Shown here: positions 1 to 6,309 of the stretch, in pieces | Layout of the letters: each line of letters opens with the position of its first letter | How positions within the stretch are numbered: position 1 is the stretch's first letter | DNA from: Candidatus Bipolaricaulota bacterium | Lineage (GTDB): Bacteria > Bipolaricaulota > Bipolaricaulia > UBA7950 > UBA9294 | Direction: 5' to 3' | Length of the DNA stretch: 6,471 nucleotides | Assembly: GCA_023132545.1 (NCBI GenBank) | Contig: JAGLYB010000050.1 | Span: forward strand, 1 to 6,471 | The notes under the pieces: generated by a model | Told to the model about the DNA's origin: nothing | Seen by the model: only the letters and a program-made list of their open reading frames with translations | The model's database searches: none | Made by a program: the position numbers and the translations under genes

Positions 1-94
1 GCCTTCCAATGGCTTCTCCATAGGGGGCCAGACGAATTCCCGCCAGGATGATTGCAGTAGCGGAAAGCAGGAAAACGAGCCAGTCTAAGATCAT
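1..94 (-). CDS. Membrane protein N-terminus, probable sodium:calcium antiporter (partial)
   Basis: Only the first 31 codons lie in the window; the gene runs off the left edge. The ATG at 94-92 is preceded by a good Shine-Dalgarno (AGGAG, five bases upstream), which supports the start. The peptide begins MILDWLVFLLSATAIILAG and continues IRLAPYGEAIGR: one hydrophobic membrane segment (about residues 5-20) followed by a short polar loop. The pattern of an alpha-helix ending in AG-x-x-L-x-x-YG-(D/E)-x-(I/L) resembles the N-terminus of bacterial CaCA-type sodium:calcium antiporters, where the YG(D/E) segment precedes the first conserved repeat. The conserved ion-binding repeats themselves are outside the window, so the family call is from recall of a short segment. 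It follows the glycosyltransferase on the same strand after a gap of 114 bp that contains a hairpin. Confidence 0.5.
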   Translation of the reverse strand, partial: MILDWLVFLLSATAIILAGIRLAPYGEAIGR

Positions 95-148
95 TGAACT
101 CCTATAGGATCGATTGCTGAGATTCTCTTGTCCGCTCTCAATGGAAAC

Positions 149-180
149 GAGCGCTTTACTCACTGGGTGAGTAGATGCTC
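149..180 (-). terminator. Imperfect hairpin, possible weak terminator or attenuator
   Basis: On the minus strand, outer arms GAGC/GCTC (180-177 with 152-149) enclose a perfect 7-bp inner stem TACTCAC/GTGAGTA (173-167 with 163-157) closed by a 3-nt loop. The two stems are separated by a small internal loop. The sequence after the hairpin in the direction of transcription is GTTTCC, so the U-tract is only three bases and this is not a classical intrinsic terminator. It lies 29 bases beyond the glycosyltransferase stop codon and upstream of the antiporter-like gene, so it could reduce read-through or stabilise the upstream mRNA. The structure is seen; the role is inferred. Confidence 0.35.
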
Positions 181-208
181 TCACCGTGTGGTTCAGTACT
201 GCTGTTCT

Positions 209-859
209 TTAAACGTGTAGTTTCTTAAACAACCACTTGATCATGTGGCCATACATCTTGAAGCGGTCGATCATACCTCGCTTGAAGCCACGCTTCTCTT
301 CCTTGAGAACGTGGGTCACTCCCTCCAGCTTGACGTATTCCTGCGCCCAGTTTTCTCTGGCCGCCAATCGGGAGAGTGCAATTTCAATGCCGAAATCCAC
401 TTCCTCCACTTCTTCCACGCATTGCTTGGCACGTTCCCATTGCTTTCGGGTTAACACCCGTTGTCCCGACGCGTATGGATTGATCTTCTGAGCGATATCC
501 GTTTTCTTGCGGCCATTGACGAATACCCCGACAGCCATGTCCAGATTCATCTCCTGATAGCGATGAATCAGCTTATCGACATGGGCGGTCGTCAACCCGA
601 CAAGATCCGCATCCAAGAATAGGAATGTGTCATTCTTGGCCAAGGATACGCCATGATCCAACGCCGCCGCCTTGCCTTTGTTTTCCGGCAATTCGGCAAC
701 TCGAACTGGAAATAGCTTGGCTTCGTCAGCCGTTCCGTCGTCCGAGCCGTCATCCACGACAATGACGTCATCCACCAATTCACTGGCAATGACAGGACGC
801 AGGACAGAGCTGATTCGCCCAGCCTCATTGTATGCGGGTACCACCACGGAAATTCCCAT
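209..859 (-). CDS. Family 2 glycosyltransferase (GT-A fold, dolichyl-phosphate-mannose-synthase-like)
   Basis: 216-residue cytoplasmic enzyme that would transfer a sugar from a nucleotide-sugar donor; the acceptor cannot be read from the sequence. GT-A features are clear: the opening strand SVVVPAYNE (residues 4-12), the nucleotide-binding VVDDGSDDGT (34-43), the NKGKAAAL segment (60-67) and the metal-binding DAD (83-85). Residues around 155-161 (VDFGIEIAL region) resemble the segment that carries the acceptor-side acid in this family. There are no transmembrane helices. The C-terminus is rich in lysine and arginine (about residues 185-216, ending KWLFKKLHV) and could sit on the inner membrane face. 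The start at 859 is chosen because it places the first strand at the very N-terminus, although no Shine-Dalgarno is visible upstream. A strong promoter at 914-942 gives it its own transcript downstream of the helicase gene. Candidate roles are polyprenyl-phosphate sugar transfer or polysaccharide/lipid glycosylation; which one is unknown. Confidence 0.88.
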   Translation of the reverse strand: MGISVVVPAYNEAGRISSVLRPVIASELVDDVIVVDDGSDDGTADEAKLFPVRVAELPENKGKAAALDHGVSLAKNDTFLFLDADLVGLTTAHVDKLIHRYQEMNLDMAVGVFVNGRKKTDIAQKINPYASGQRVLTRKQWERAKQCVEEVEEVDFGIEIALSRLAARENWAQEYVKLEGVTHVLKEEKRGFKRGMIDRFKMYGHMIKWLFKKLHV

Positions 860-913
860 TTGATTAGCTGATAACGGTCGAACGGTTTTCTATGTTCCCC
901 GATTTTCGCCCGT

Positions 914-942
914 ATTCTAGCCATTGACGCCATGCAAGTCAA
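914..942 (-). promoter_or_regulatory. Sigma70-type promoter of the glycosyltransferase gene
   Basis: Reading the minus strand, a -35 box TTGACT (942-937) and a -10 box TAGAAT (919-914) are separated by exactly 17 bp; each matches the consensus at five of six positions. Transcription would start near 906-908, leaving a leader of roughly 48 nt before the ATG at 859. It lies in the 119-bp gap after the helicase stop codon, so the glycosyltransferase need not depend on read-through from the upstream operon. Confidence 0.72.
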
Positions 943-978
943 TTCTGAACTACTCCGCCACGATTCTGCTGGAGCCGC

Positions 979-3480
979 TCACTCGTCTATCCTGTCAAAC
1001 CACCGAATCGTTTCACCCATCAGTGCATCAGCATCCGGCATCGTTTCAATCTTAACAGGCAAGGATGCGGCAAGCAGCTTCCCGTAGCCCCGAGTTGCAA
1101 TTCGTTGATCCGTCAAGAACACCAATCCGCGGTCCCCGGCTGTCCGAATAAGGCGTCCCACTCCTTGGCGAAGCTTCAACCCGGCCAGAGGGAGCGACAG
1201 ATCCATAAATGGATCCTGTCCCGTACGCATCAAGCGATTCCCCATTGCCGCCAACACTGGATCTGTTGGCACCGGAAACGGCAGACGCGTGATCAGTAGA
1301 ACTTCAAGCTCTTCGCCAGGGAAATCGACACCTTCCCAGAAACTCTCCGTTCCCAGCAGCCATATCGGACGTTGCGCACTTCGGAACCGATCGATCAATG
1401 CCGTGCGAGATAGTTCTCCCTGCACAAGCGTGCTTACGTCCGGCGGAAGACCCTCCTTCACAGCTTGCATCATGGCATAGGAAGTGAATAGGGCCAGTCC
1501 GTTCTTCCCGATTCGCTCAGATAGTGCGGCAATCAACGTAGCCAGCGACTCGGCGTAGGGTATCAGCTCGCCATGGGCAGGGGGAATGTAACGAGGAACA
1601 AAGATGCGCATGCGATCCTCGTAGGCAAACGGACTCTCCGCAATCAGCGTATGGATGGGAAACGCCTCTTCGGACAACCCCACGGATCGGCACAGGTAAT
1701 CAAAAGTGCCTGCCAGCGACAGCGTCGCCGAGGTCAGCACCAACGCCTTCAACCTCGGATACAGCATCTGTTCCAAGAACGGTGCCACGTCCAAGGGCGT
1801 TGCATAGAACATCAGCGCGTGGGTGCCACGTTCGTACCAATGCACGGTATTCTCGGAGGGTGGCGTCGATAGGGTTGATACGACATCCTTGAGCCCTTGG
1901 ACAACGCGAATATAGCCTTCGAGTTCCTTCAACGGTTCCTCGTCTTCGATGTGATCGGACAGGGAATCGAGCGCGTTTTCCAATTGAGTCAAGAGAATGG
2001 GTGTTTCGCCGATCTCCTCGGAAAGCTCAGTGAGCACGGAGAATTCCGATCTCCTCTCGTCAGGAAGATGCAGCGCCAACTGCCGGAACACAGTGCTCAC
2101 TTGAGCACGAAGCCGACTGAGCAAGTCGCCAATCCGAAGGGCGGGTTCGTTGCCCCCCACGAATGGTGTACGTTGGAGCCAGCCCCGGCGTCTCCGGCCG
2201 GATGGAGCCAGATCATCGGCCAAGCGAAGGAACGACCGCTCCGTCAGTTGCTGCGTAAAGGCCATTCGAGCGACTGACTCCATCGTGTGAGCCTCATCCA
2301 CGACCAAGTGCGTGTACTTCCCGAGGACCACGTTATCGACGGCAAGATCGCCCAGCAACAGAGAATGATTGACTACCACCAAATCCGCACGGCGGGCACG
2401 GCGGCGGGCAAGCACTGAGAAGCAGTCCTCACTAAACGGACAGAACGCGCCCGTGCAATGGTGGGGCGAATCACACAGCCTACGCCAGAGCAGTCGCGCC
2501 TCGGGATCTGACTGGAAGGCGCTGTTCTCCTCAATGTCCCCAGTCTTTGTTTCCGCCATCCAGCGCACCAATGGCGCCAGCAGAGGAAGCAGGGTGTCCT
2601 GTTCCAAACTTTCCGTAAGCTCGCCAATGAGTGACTGCCAACGACGGAAACAGAGATAATTCTCGCGCCCCTTCAGCAAGGCCACCTCCAAACCGGGCAT
2701 CAACCGCTCGATCAAGAAGGGAAGATCCTTGCCATACAGCTGTTCTTGCAACTGTCGCGTCCTCGTCGATACGACCACGCGATCAGAGGGATTCTTCTGG
2801 AGATGGAGAATAGCAGGAATCAAATAAGCGAACGTCTTACCCGTACCTGGACCGGCTTCGACCAGGGTCGCGTGGCCGTCCCGGAAAGCGGCTTCAACTG
2901 CCTCGGCCATGGCAACCTGCCCACTTCGACGTTCGAAAGATCCAAAGGATGACGCAATCACACCGCCTGGAGAAAGAGCATCCTCAATCGAGAGTGCAAT
3001 GACCGGCAACGTCTCTTCTTCCTCAGCATCAGGGACTAGATCAGGCGTCAACTCCGGTGGCATTGGGAACACAAGAACTTGCGTCAGCACATCGGAAATC
3101 GGAAATGGCAACAGCTGGGCGAGCAGGGCGACCAATTCGCGATCAAGCTGAAGTGCCTCATTCAGAAGAGCCCGTAGCAGTTGGATCAGCGTCTGCGTTT
3201 CCGATGTGCTCGGTGGGATCTCGTAGTAGTCGCGGATTGCTTCGATGCGATGCTCTGCAAGCGTTGGCAGCAACGCCCGTGCCAACAGCCGCAGGTCAAA
3301 GGTTCCCTCGCGCGGCCGAACGGAATCGTCACTGGAATAGGCAATGCGAAGCAGTGTCTGATCAGAAGAGGTTACAGAAACCGATTCGGCGTTCTCGAAA
3401 TCATAAAGAACACACTCACGCGCGCCATCAATCCATGCGCGAGAGAGTCCGAAGTCCTTCCAGGGAAACTCCATCGGCAC
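979..3480 (-). CDS. dinG: DinG/XPD-family iron-sulfur DNA helicase
   Basis: 833-residue ATP-dependent superfamily 2 helicase of the DinG/XPD group, which unwinds DNA 5'-3' and acts on R-loops, forks or G-quadruplex structures in characterised relatives. Motifs in order: RxxQ element near 185-188, Walker A GPGTGKT (210-216), STRTRQLQEQL (238-248), the first cluster cysteine in KGRENYLC (C277), then C342-x4-C347-x5-C353 (same spacing as the E. coli DinG 4Fe-4S ligands), VVNHSLL (369-375), DEAH (395-398), TSATL (583-587), SFWEGVDFPG (713-722) and QGVGRLIRT (772-780). All core motifs look intact. Residues 1-165 are not helicase; they resemble a much-shortened DnaQ-type exonuclease region (see findings). 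The longest start is a GTG (3480-3478) overlapping the upstream TAG stop by one base; an ATG two codons later (3474) is an equally possible start. No good Shine-Dalgarno is visible, so translation is probably coupled to the CBS gene. It is the last gene of the miaB operon. Confidence 0.93.
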   Translation of the reverse strand: MPMEFPWKDFGLSRAWIDGARECVLYDFENAESVSVTSSDQTLLRIAYSSDDSVRPREGTFDLRLLARALLPTLAEHRIEAIRDYYEIPPSTSETQTLIQLLRALLNEALQLDRELVALLAQLLPFPISDVLTQVLVFPMPPELTPDLVPDAEEEETLPVIALSIEDALSPGGVIASSFGSFERRSGQVAMAEAVEAAFRDGHATLVEAGPGTGKTFAYLIPAILHLQKNPSDRVVVSTRTRQLQEQLYGKDLPFLIERLMPGLEVALLKGRENYLCFRRWQSLIGELTESLEQDTLLPLLAPLVRWMAETKTGDIEENSAFQSDPEARLLWRRLCDSPHHCTGAFCPFSEDCFSVLARRRARRADLVVVNHSLLLGDLAVDNVVLGKYTHLVVDEAHTMESVARMAFTQQLTERSFLRLADDLAPSGRRRRGWLQRTPFVGGNEPALRIGDLLSRLRAQVSTVFRQLALHLPDERRSEFSVLTELSEEIGETPILLTQLENALDSLSDHIEDEEPLKELEGYIRVVQGLKDVVSTLSTPPSENTVHWYERGTHALMFYATPLDVAPFLEQMLYPRLKALVLTSATLSLAGTFDYLCRSVGLSEEAFPIHTLIAESPFAYEDRMRIFVPRYIPPAHGELIPYAESLATLIAALSERIGKNGLALFTSYAMMQAVKEGLPPDVSTLVQGELSRTALIDRFRSAQRPIWLLGTESFWEGVDFPGEELEVLLITRLPFPVPTDPVLAAMGNRLMRTGQDPFMDLSLPLAGLKLRQGVGRLIRTAGDRGLVFLTDQRIATRGYGKLLAASLPVKIETMPDADALMGETIRWFDRIDE

Positions 3481-3914
3481 TAGAGAAAGTGCCTAAGCAG
3501 ATCAATCCTCCGCACACGTCCGACCAATCGCCCGTCTGCATCGACGACAGGAACATTCTTGACGCCTTTTCGGATGATGAGATCGGCCGCCTGAAGATCA
3601 TCGTCGTCTTCGGATACTGACATCACCGCGGTTTGAATGAACCTCTCGATCGGCTCGTCGGCAATCTGCGTCAGTTTCCTGGACAGCTGGTTCATGTCGG
3701 GGATAAACGATGTCGAGTGGAGCATTTCGAAGTACCCGGGTAGGGCGGCCCGAATAAGATCCTTCTCAGAGATGAACCCGGTCAGGATACCGTCCTCATC
3801 CACCACAGGCACATTCGGCATCTCCGCATTGTTGAGGATGAAGATCAGCTCGCGAACGGGAATGTCCTTCTCCACCGCGGTCAGATCCTTGGTCATAATC
3901 TCGCTAACCTTCAC
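3480..3914 (-). CDS. Two-CBS-domain protein, probable nucleotide sensor
   Basis: Short cytoplasmic protein of 144 residues made of a tandem CBS (Bateman) module, which in known relatives binds adenosine nucleotides and regulates a partner. CBS1 covers about residues 3-57 and starts VSEIMTKDL, with NVPVVDEDG (34-42) and the ribose-phosphate-contact motif GFISEKDL (46-53). A 30-residue linker (LPGYFEMLHSTSFIPD region) precedes CBS2 at about 88-144, with NVPVVDADG (120-128) and GRVRRIDL (132-139). The second motif has arginine where Ser/Thr is usual. I place the start at GTG 3914-3912, because AGGAGGG sits four bases upstream and the encoded MKVSEIM is the usual CBS opening. The frame stays open upstream to an ATG at 4013, but those 33 codons overlap the kinase gene in another frame and read as low-complexity basic sequence. 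No effector domain is attached, so the target is unknown; the adjacent kinase is a reasonable guess. Confidence 0.88.
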   Translation of the reverse strand: MKVSEIMTKDLTAVEKDIPVRELIFILNNAEMPNVPVVDEDGILTGFISEKDLIRAALPGYFEMLHSTSFIPDMNQLSRKLTQIADEPIERFIQTAVMSVSEDDDDLQAADLIIRKGVKNVPVVDADGRLVGRVRRIDLLRHFL

Positions 3915-3918
3915 GATT

Positions 3919-3925
3919 CCCTCCT
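3919..3925 (-). promoter_or_regulatory. Shine-Dalgarno that fixes the CBS-protein start
   Basis: AGGAGGG on the minus strand, beginning at the last base of the kinase TGA stop codon and ending four bases before GTG 3914-3912. Its strength and spacing favour the GTG start over the far-upstream in-frame ATG at 4013. Confidence 0.75.
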
Positions 3926-4881
3926 CACAGCCTTGCCAGTGAGATGTTCTGCATCCTCTCTTCAATGACAGCCATGTTCCGGCAGATTTTCTCCTCGGAT
4001 TCCGCGCTGGCAAGACCGGCGGCCAGTCCGAATCGCAACGCTTCTTTCACCAGCGCATCTTGAGACAACTTGTACAGAACGCCTCCCAGAAACACGTCAT
4101 CCGCACCCACCAGATTCTTAAATCTCGACGTGGGTGTTGAGGCTCTGATCTCCCAGACATCGTCACGAGTAATGGCGATATCGCCGGTGACATCATGCGA
4201 GATGATGACAATCTCCGCCCCACAAGCGACGACGTGCTTGCCTGCATCAACAATGGCGTCCACGGACGTCAGCCCTTTGCCATCCAACGCGAGATGTTCA
4301 CGTGTATCGGGCTTGACGATGTAAGGAGAGGCATCGAGAGCGCGGGCCAGTGCTTCTCCGCCCGCACTTAGAATGACCTTGGCGCCCGCATCTTTGGCCA
4401 TTCGAGCCATCTCCCCATAAATACCGGGATCGACGCCCGGCGGCAGGCTGCCCGCCAGCACCACCCACGTGGCACGGGTGAGCATGCGTCGGTATCGACG
4501 CATCAGGCGATCCATTTCCTCCGGAAGAATGGTCTGCCCGGATTCGTCGATCAGATTGGGGCTATGTTCGCGCCCCACCTGAAGCAACGTCACGTTGACG
4601 CGCGTTTCACCATGCGTCCACACGAAATTGGTGGTCACGCCTTCATCGCGCAGATCTCGAACGACGACATGACCGGTATGTCCACCAACGAAGCCCATGG
4701 CAACGTTCTCTATACCGAGACGAGAGAGAAAGACAGAAATATTGACGCCCTTCCCTCCCGCAGACGTCGTGCTGCGAATGGCGCGGGTCAGGAATTCTTC
4801 TTGCGTGACATCGCACATCTTGAGGCCTTCCACCCAATACATCTTGTCAACAGCCGGGTTCAGGGTCACTGTCACGATCAT
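3925..4881 (-). CDS. PfkB-family sugar kinase, 1-phosphofructokinase/tagatose-6-phosphate kinase-like, with altered ATP-site motifs
   Basis: 318 residues, the usual length for the ribokinase-like FruK/LacC group, which phosphorylates a sugar phosphate (fructose 1-phosphate, tagatose 6-phosphate or fructose 6-phosphate). Family marks: TLNPAVDK (6-13), AGGKGVNIS (41-49) of the substrate site, ETRVNVTL (92-99), and AGSLPPGV (143-150). The ATP-binding half departs from the consensus: the C-terminal signature GAGD(S/A)F reads GADDVF (259-264), SxGxxG reads SHDVTG (228-233), and the usual LDTSG-type strand reads LSAGG (171-175). The expected catalytic base D262 is kept, but the glycine of the anion hole is aspartate. 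It may be a divergent kinase or one with reduced activity. The ATG overlaps the miaB stop as ATGA and has GGAGGG five bases upstream inside miaB, so the start is secure. Substrate cannot be assigned from sequence. Confidence 0.87.
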   Translation of the reverse strand: MIVTVTLNPAVDKMYWVEGLKMCDVTQEEFLTRAIRSTTSAGGKGVNISVFLSRLGIENVAMGFVGGHTGHVVVRDLRDEGVTTNFVWTHGETRVNVTLLQVGREHSPNLIDESGQTILPEEMDRLMRRYRRMLTRATWVVLAGSLPPGVDPGIYGEMARMAKDAGAKVILSAGGEALARALDASPYIVKPDTREHLALDGKGLTSVDAIVDAGKHVVACGAEIVIISHDVTGDIAITRDDVWEIRASTPTSRFKNLVGADDVFLGGVLYKLSQDALVKEALRFGLAAGLASAESEEKICRNMAVIEERMQNISLARL

Positions 4882-6191
4882 ATCTTCCCTCCAGGTTTCT
4901 CTCGGACAAGTATACCCCCCGAGAGCGAGGATGTGGAACTGCCTTCAACATGAACCGTGACATAGTCGCCCACACTTGCATCCCCTTGACACATCACGGT
5001 TCGATGATCGTCCGCACGCCCGTACAATACTCCCTTTCTGGTCATGCCTACGATAAGCACCTCGACTTCATGTCCAATGAAGCAGCCGTTTTCTTCCAAA
5101 GCAATCGCCCTCTGTCGCAAAAGCACGCGTTCCAATCGTTCTTCCTTTACGGCAACAGGCACGTCATCGGGAAGTTCGCCTCCACGAGTCAGCGGACGCA
5201 GCGAGTACTTGGCCGCGAAGATCGAACCGAACCGAATGCGCTCTATAAGATCCATCGTCGCCTCGAAATCCGCATCTGTCTCACCCGGGAAACCAACGAT
5301 CAGATCCGTGGTGATATTAAGATCCGGCAAGATCTCGCGGCCCATCTCGACAATCGATAGGTAGTGATTTCGATCGTACCCTCGGTTCATGGCCCGAAGC
5401 ACATCATCAGATCCGGACTGGAACGCCAGATGCAGATGATGGCAGACGTTGGCTTCACGCTCCATGACGCGAAAGACAGTCTCTGACATGTCCTTGGGGT
5501 GCGCCGTGGTGAATCGAATGCGCGCGATGCCCGTCCGCGCCACGTCCGTTAACAATCCGGCGAAGTCGCCATGCGCAGATTGATCCGTTCCATACGAGTT
5601 CACGTTCTGTCCAAGAAGCAGTACTTCCCGATAGTCGGCAGCGCACAGTTGCTCAACTTCCTTCAGAATAAGATCCTTCGGGCGGCTACGCATCGGGCCT
5701 CGGGCATAGGGAACGATGCAATAGGTACAGAAATTCGAACAGCCTTCCGTGATGGTCACCATGCCCGAAACTTGGCTTCTTCGTCGTGCCGTCGATTCTG
5801 TATCAAACACCGGTTCCGAGAGTTCGGCAATACGCCCGCTTCGCGCCCGCTCAATCAAGCCAGGCAGAGCCTGATGCCCACTGGAACCGAACACAAAATC
5901 GACCGAGGCAAGTCGCTTGAGCAGGGCCTCGCCATGGATCTGACCCATGCACCCGCCTATACCAAGAAGCACCGGGCGTTTCCGCTTCTCTTCAACAACA
6001 GCGCCCACACGCCCAAATACTTTTTCCTCAGCCTTCTGCCGCACCATACATCCGTTGAAAATGACGACATCAGCTTGATCCAGAGTCTCCACAATCGCAT
6101 ACCCGGCTTTGGCAAGCGCCCCGGCCATGCCCTCCGATTGATGGAGATTCATCTGGCAGCCCCAAGTTTCGATACACACACGCGTTTCCAT
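4878..6191 (-). CDS. miaB: tRNA-2-methylthio-N6-dimethylallyladenosine synthase MiaB
   Basis: 437-residue radical-SAM methylthiotransferase that adds the 2-methylthio group to i6A37 of tRNAs reading codons starting with U. The N-terminal UPF0004 domain carries the auxiliary-cluster cysteines C12 (WGCQMN), C48 (NGCMVR) and C81 (GGCMGQ). The radical-SAM motif is C151-x3-C155-x2-C158 in EGCSNFCTYCIVPYARG. LLLGQNVNSYG (191-201) is the MiaB-type version of a segment that differs in MtaB and RimO. FQSGSDDVLRAMNR and DLIVGFPGE follow in the barrel, and a TRAM RNA-binding domain occupies roughly the last 70 residues. Spacing of all six cysteines matches characterised MiaB. NGC instead of the common NTC is a small deviation. 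The ATG at 6191 gives the standard short N-terminus; upstream there is no clear Shine-Dalgarno. It is the first gene of the four-gene operon and is divergent from the LptF/G-like gene. Confidence 0.95.
   Translation of the reverse strand: METRVCIETWGCQMNLHQSEGMAGALAKAGYAIVETLDQADVVIFNGCMVRQKAEEKVFGRVGAVVEEKRKRPVLLGIGGCMGQIHGEALLKRLASVDFVFGSSGHQALPGLIERARSGRIAELSEPVFDTESTARRRSQVSGMVTITEGCSNFCTYCIVPYARGPMRSRPKDLILKEVEQLCAADYREVLLLGQNVNSYGTDQSAHGDFAGLLTDVARTGIARIRFTTAHPKDMSETVFRVMEREANVCHHLHLAFQSGSDDVLRAMNRGYDRNHYLSIVEMGREILPDLNITTDLIVGFPGETDADFEATMDLIERIRFGSIFAAKYSLRPLTRGGELPDDVPVAVKEERLERVLLRQRAIALEENGCFIGHEVEVLIVGMTRKGVLYGRADDHRTVMCQGDASVGDYVTVHVEGSSTSSLSGGILVREKPGGKI
4887..4892 (-). promoter_or_regulatory. 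Shine-Dalgarno of the kinase gene inside the miaB 3' end
   Basis: GGAGGG on the minus strand lies within the last codons of miaB, five bases before the kinase ATG at 4881. With the ATGA stop/start overlap this indicates translational coupling of the kinase to miaB. Confidence 0.75.
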
Positions 6192-6202
6192 AGTCCGCGC
6201 TG

Positions 6203-6231
6203 ACTATACTTCATTCCCAAATAGCGATCCA
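6203..6231 (-). promoter_or_regulatory. Candidate promoter for the miaB operon
   Basis: On the minus strand TATAGT (6208-6203) matches the -10 consensus at five of six positions. At 17-bp spacing the -35 position reads TGGATC (6231-6226), which is a poor match. If used, the transcript would start only about five bases before the miaB ATG. No better candidate is apparent by eye in the 118-bp gap, so this is tentative. Confidence 0.25.
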
Positions 6232-6244
6232 TCACTGTTGGGAA
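6214..6244. repeat. Inverted repeat in the miaB/lptF-like divergent gap, possible operator
   Basis: Perfect 7-bp arms TTCCCAA (6214-6220) and TTGGGAA (6238-6244) are separated by 17 bp, so their centres are 24 bp apart. A smaller dyad GATCCATC (6226-6233) lies within half a base of the same centre. The spacing suits a dimeric DNA-binding protein better than an RNA hairpin. A 7-bp repeat can arise by chance in a gap this size. Confidence 0.3.
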
Positions 6245-6309
6245 CGACACTTTCGCGATACGGCACGTGCCCTGGTTTGAACCTCACGTAGTTCGGTACA
6301 CTGGGTGTC

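Noticed and set aside
592..942. 116-codon minus-strand frame overlapping the glycosyltransferase start
   Set aside because: It is out of frame with the clear GT-A motifs, and it would begin inside the promoter at 914-942.
860..978. Intrinsic terminator after the helicase gene
   Set aside because: Short complementary runs (CTCC/GGAG) exist downstream of the stop, but they are weak and have no U-tract.
3057..3620. 187-codon plus-strand open frame opposite the start of the helicase and the end of the CBS gene
   Set aside because: The peptide is Arg/Pro/Ser-rich with no domain pattern, and it crosses the boundary between two well-supported minus-strand genes.
3915..4013. 33-residue N-terminal extension of the CBS protein from an upstream ATG
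   Set aside because: It overlaps the kinase in another frame and has no ribosome site, while GTG 3914 has AGGAGGG at ideal spacing and gives the normal CBS start.
5571..6203. 210-codon open frame on the plus strand opposite miaB
   Set aside because: It lies entirely antisense to a gene with all MiaB motifs. Its peptide shows no recognisable domain and looks like shadow coding.
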